NCBI GenBank assembly: GCA_964545245.1
Contig: CAZJFC010000077.1
Span: forward strand, 1-7,473
Reading direction: 5' to 3'
Source of the DNA: CAZJFC01 sp964545245
Lineage (GTDB): Bacteria > Pseudomonadota > Alphaproteobacteria > Rickettsiales > 21-14-0-20-44-7
Length of the DNA stretch: 7,473 nt
The translations under genes were made by a program, and so were the position numbers. Positions within the stretch are counted from its first letter, which is position 1. The number at the start of each line of letters is the position of its first letter. The notes beneath the pieces are model-generated. The model was not told where the DNA came from, searched no databases, and saw only the letters and a list, made by a program, of their open reading frames with translations. This document shows, in pieces, positions 5,814-7,473 of the stretch.

Positions 5814-6398
5814 CTATTGTTGCTTATCCTTTAGCTCATTGATTATCGGGATGATTTTCTTGTCGACAGTGGCCTCGCTGATCGTGCCGCGCTGGTGGAA
5901 GTAAATAATCCCGTCAGTGCCGATTACATAGGTTTCCGGCGTGCCGGTCGCGCCCATGGCGATGGTGATTTCGCGCATCGGGTCAACCCCGGTTTTAAAG
6001 TATGGGTTGCCATAAACCTGAAGGTAGCCTTTCGCGTTTTCCGGTGTGTCGGCCACGTTGATTGAATAGATTTTATACCCTTTTTTTGCGAGGTTATCGA
6101 GAACCTTGTGTTCCGCGCGGCAGCTTGTGCACCATGAGGCCCAGAGGTTAAGGATGGATATGTCGTTTTTAATGTCGGCGCTGGAGAATTTCTCGCCGCT
6201 GAAAAGCTCGACAGTTTCAAAATCGCGCAGTTCCTTGCCTATCATGTTAGGCATCATGCGGGCGTTATCATCAAGGTTTGTGAGGAAAACCATCATCCAC
6301 GCCATGCCGATGAATATCGAAAGCGGGATCAGATCCCAGATGCGTGACCTTTTTCTTTGTGCTGGTTGTGGGGTGCTGTCATTCATGCCGGGTAACAT
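5814..6398 (-). CDS. ccmG: Thiol:disulfide interchange protein CcmG/DsbE
   Basis: A membrane-tethered thioredoxin-fold protein that keeps apocytochrome c thiols (or CcmH) reduced in the periplasm. The 194 residues comprise a short basic cytoplasmic tail, one membrane helix (about 22-40) and a thioredoxin domain. The active site is ASWCTSC (Cys90, Cys93), the cis-proline loop is GATGTPET (Pro154), and YFHQRGTIS matches the family C-terminal strand. The usual motif is WCxxC with Pro-Thr or Val-Pro between the cysteines; Thr-Ser here is less common. Either ATG 6398 or ATG 6386 could be the start, and neither has a clear ribosome site. It lies 30 bases after the methyltransferase gene and 2 bases before ccmH. 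ccmF, often just upstream of ccmG, is not there. A TlpA-type protein is the alternative, but the ccmH neighbour favours CcmG. Confidence 0.88.
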   Translation of the reverse strand: MLPGMNDSTPQPAQRKRSRIWDLIPLSIFIGMAWMMVFLTNLDDNARMMPNMIGKELRDFETVELFSGEKFSSADIKNDISILNLWASWCTSCRAEHKVLDNLAKKGYKIYSINVADTPENAKGYLQVYGNPYFKTGVDPMREITIAMGATGTPETYVIGTDGIIYFHQRGTISEATVDKKIIPIINELKDKQQ

Positions 6399-6428
6399 AA
6401 ATGAGTGTTTTTAAAACTCAACCGATTA

Positions 6429-7346
6429 TTAGCCCTTATCCTCACCGAAGGTTAGAACCTTGAACAATGTCCCCATTTGCTCCGGCGTGACCAGCCTTTC
6501 AAGGTCATCTTCCACGCCGAGGATGCGCGCGCGGACATCCGCTCCGAATGAAAGCAGGAAATCCCGCTGGGTTTGCAGCTTCACCGGTTTTTCGGCGGCA
6601 TTGGCGAGCGCCTCAAAATCCACATGGGCGGTGAGGTCGGCTTCGCCGGGGTTTTCAAGGAAATGTTGGAATTGATGGCCTTTCAAGGCTTGCAGCGTAT
6701 CAATTCCTTTAGGTTCAAAATAACCGTAATCAATAATCACCCCGGCGCTGGCATGGGCGGAGATTTTCTTCATTATGTGTTTTCCGTCGGCGCAAATCTC
6801 GGTGATTGCCCCATCTTCCGCTGGAAGGTTGAAGGCAAGGCGTTCGCTGTCATTAACAACCATGCGTTCGGTTTTCCCGACGAATTGCTTAACGGGCAGC
6901 GCGTCAAAGAATTCGTTGGCGATAACGATTGCAGGTTTGCCGAGGACGGGAAATTGCCCGTGCCATTTGATATTTATCCCATGCAGTTTTTCCTGCTGGA
7001 TTTTTTTCAAGACTGGGCTGGTCTCGACCATGTGGATTTCCGGCTGGAAGTGGGGCATGATTTTTATCCCGCGCAGGAAATCATCCATCAACGTGCCGCG
7101 TCCGGGGCCGAACTCGACCACGGCGCAATCTTCCGGCTGCCCCAGTTTTTCCCATTCGGTGATTGCCCAGATGGCGATCATTTCCCCAAAAACCTGCGAT
7201 ATTTCCGGCGCGGTGATGAAATCGCCGTCTTCGCCCAGAGGGTCACGCGTGGCATAGTAATGTGTGTTGCAAAGCGCCATATAGCGGTCAATCGGCATTG
7301 GCCCGCCGGAGTTTATTTCATCAGCTATTTTTTGCTTCAGTGACAT
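6429..7346 (-). CDS. SAM-dependent methyltransferase, MidA/NDUFAF7 family (COG1565)
   Basis: A class I methyltransferase of the family whose mitochondrial members (NDUFAF7/MidA) dimethylate an arginine of complex I subunit NDUFS2 during assembly. The bacterial substrate is inferred by analogy only. Visible signatures are GGPMPIDRYM (14-23), YYATRDPLGEDGDFITAPEISQ (30-51), the SAM-binding VVEFGPGRGTLM (76-87) and acidic VETSP (107-111). After these come ANEFFDALPV (143-152), VIIDYG (203-208), PGEADLTAHVDF (233-244) and MGTLFKVL (291-298). At 305 residues it is shorter than typical bacterial members (about 350-370), and the loss seems to fall in the middle and before the C-terminus. All main motifs remain. 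It begins 26 bases inside the end of lgt, consistent with coupling, and 30 bases separate it from ccmG. Confidence 0.9.
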   Translation of the reverse strand: MSLKQKIADEINSGGPMPIDRYMALCNTHYYATRDPLGEDGDFITAPEISQVFGEMIAIWAITEWEKLGQPEDCAVVEFGPGRGTLMDDFLRGIKIMPHFQPEIHMVETSPVLKKIQQEKLHGINIKWHGQFPVLGKPAIVIANEFFDALPVKQFVGKTERMVVNDSERLAFNLPAEDGAITEICADGKHIMKKISAHASAGVIIDYGYFEPKGIDTLQALKGHQFQHFLENPGEADLTAHVDFEALANAAEKPVKLQTQRDFLLSFGADVRARILGVEDDLERLVTPEQMGTLFKVLTFGEDKG

Positions 7347-7450
7347 TTCTTTTCGGTGCCTTCAGCGCAAGCGCGATTAAATAAGTTCCGAGCATCAGCA
7401 TAGGGATGCAGAGTATCTGCCCCATGGTGATGAACCCGCCGATATAGCCG
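7321..7450 (-). CDS. lgt: Prolipoprotein diacylglyceryl transferase (Lgt), C-terminal end only
   Basis: Lgt transfers diacylglycerol from phosphatidylglycerol to the lipobox cysteine of prolipoproteins at the inner membrane. Only the last roughly 42 residues are here: GYIGGFITMGQILCIPM, then a final membrane helix LMLGTYLIALAL and a basic tail ending KNS before the TGA at 7323-7321. The GGxxTMGQ pattern followed by one helix is characteristic of the Lgt C-terminus. Placement directly before the COG1565 methyltransferase with a 26-base overlap is familiar from Alphaproteobacteria. Upstream of about 7450 the minus-strand frame becomes non-Lgt and hits TAG (7467-7465). The expected preceding residues, PDEHLGYIG, are instead encoded on the plus strand at 7448-7473. 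The gene is thus cut off by a fold-back rather than simply by the window edge. Confidence 0.82.
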
Positions 7451-7473
7451 GATGAGCATCTCGGCTATATCGG
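7439..7473. repeat. Terminal perfect inverted repeat (fold-back junction)
   Basis: CCGATATAGCCG (7439-7450) and CGGCTATATCGG (7462-7473) are perfect 12-base inverted arms around the 11-base loop GATGAGCATCT. The right arm runs to the last base of the window, so its full length is unknown. The left arm on the minus strand and the right arm on the plus strand both encode the same Lgt stretch (GYIG). This points to a duplicated, inverted segment created by strand switching at a CCG microhomology, not to a terminator or recombination site. Confidence 0.8.

Noticed and set aside
6573..7343. 256-residue plus-strand open frame opposite the methyltransferase gene
   Set aside because: It is a shadow of a strongly motif-supported gene on the other strand; its translation shows no family pattern and it has no independent start signals that I can see.
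7439..7473. Terminator or site-specific inversion switch at the right end
   Set aside because: No T run is present, the loop is 11 bases, and the arms duplicate Lgt coding sequence in opposite orientation, which fits a fold-back chimera better.
1..7473. CRISPR arrays, tRNA or rRNA genes, insertion sequences
   Set aside because: I saw no regularly spaced repeats, tRNA cloverleaf, conserved rRNA stretches or transposase motifs on either strand.

Overview
The window looks like a mostly core-genome piece of an alphaproteobacterium. The main evidence is the tail of a prolipoprotein diacylglyceryl transferase (lgt) overlapping a MidA/NDUFAF7-type methyltransferase (COG1565), a neighbourhood I know from Alphaproteobacteria, together with System I cytochrome c maturation genes and an alphaproteobacterial-style ParE N-terminus. 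I cannot place it more precisely. The ankyrin protein and intergenic palindromic repeats would fit a host-associated or environmental lineage, but they do not prove it.

Layout, left to right. Bases 1-160 are non-coding and hold hairpins and palindromic repeats downstream of parE. parE (topoisomerase IV subunit B, minus strand) fills 161-2125. A 168-base divergent intergenic region separates it from a plus-strand ankyrin-repeat gene (2294-2905). Next come two plus-strand genes for small paralogous lipoproteins (2991-3407 and 3401-3802). The first is interrupted by an in-frame TAA directly after its lipobox. From 3803 to the right end everything is on the minus strand. In transcription order this is lgt (C-terminal part only), midA-like, ccmG/dsbE, ccmH, dapE and rlmH, with short gaps or overlaps down to dapE. 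A pair of inverted palindromic repeats lies between dapE and rlmH.

How the genes relate. Lgt lipidates lipoproteins at a lipobox cysteine, and both small lipoproteins here carry such a signal. CcmG and CcmH act together on apocytochrome c cysteines. DapE makes the L,L-diaminopimelate/lysine precursor, RlmH modifies 23S rRNA, and ParE forms topoisomerase IV with ParC. The minus-strand cluster is therefore a housekeeping set rather than a single pathway.

The most unusual points are two. The tandem lipoprotein paralogues share a fixed cysteine/tyrosine/tryptophan framework with identical spacing, and one copy is broken by a single stop codon. At the extreme right end a 12-base perfect inverted repeat flips the lgt reading onto the other strand, which is best explained as a fold-back assembly or amplification chimera. 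I found no convincing new defence, mobile or regulatory system. The candidate novelty is the small lipoprotein family.
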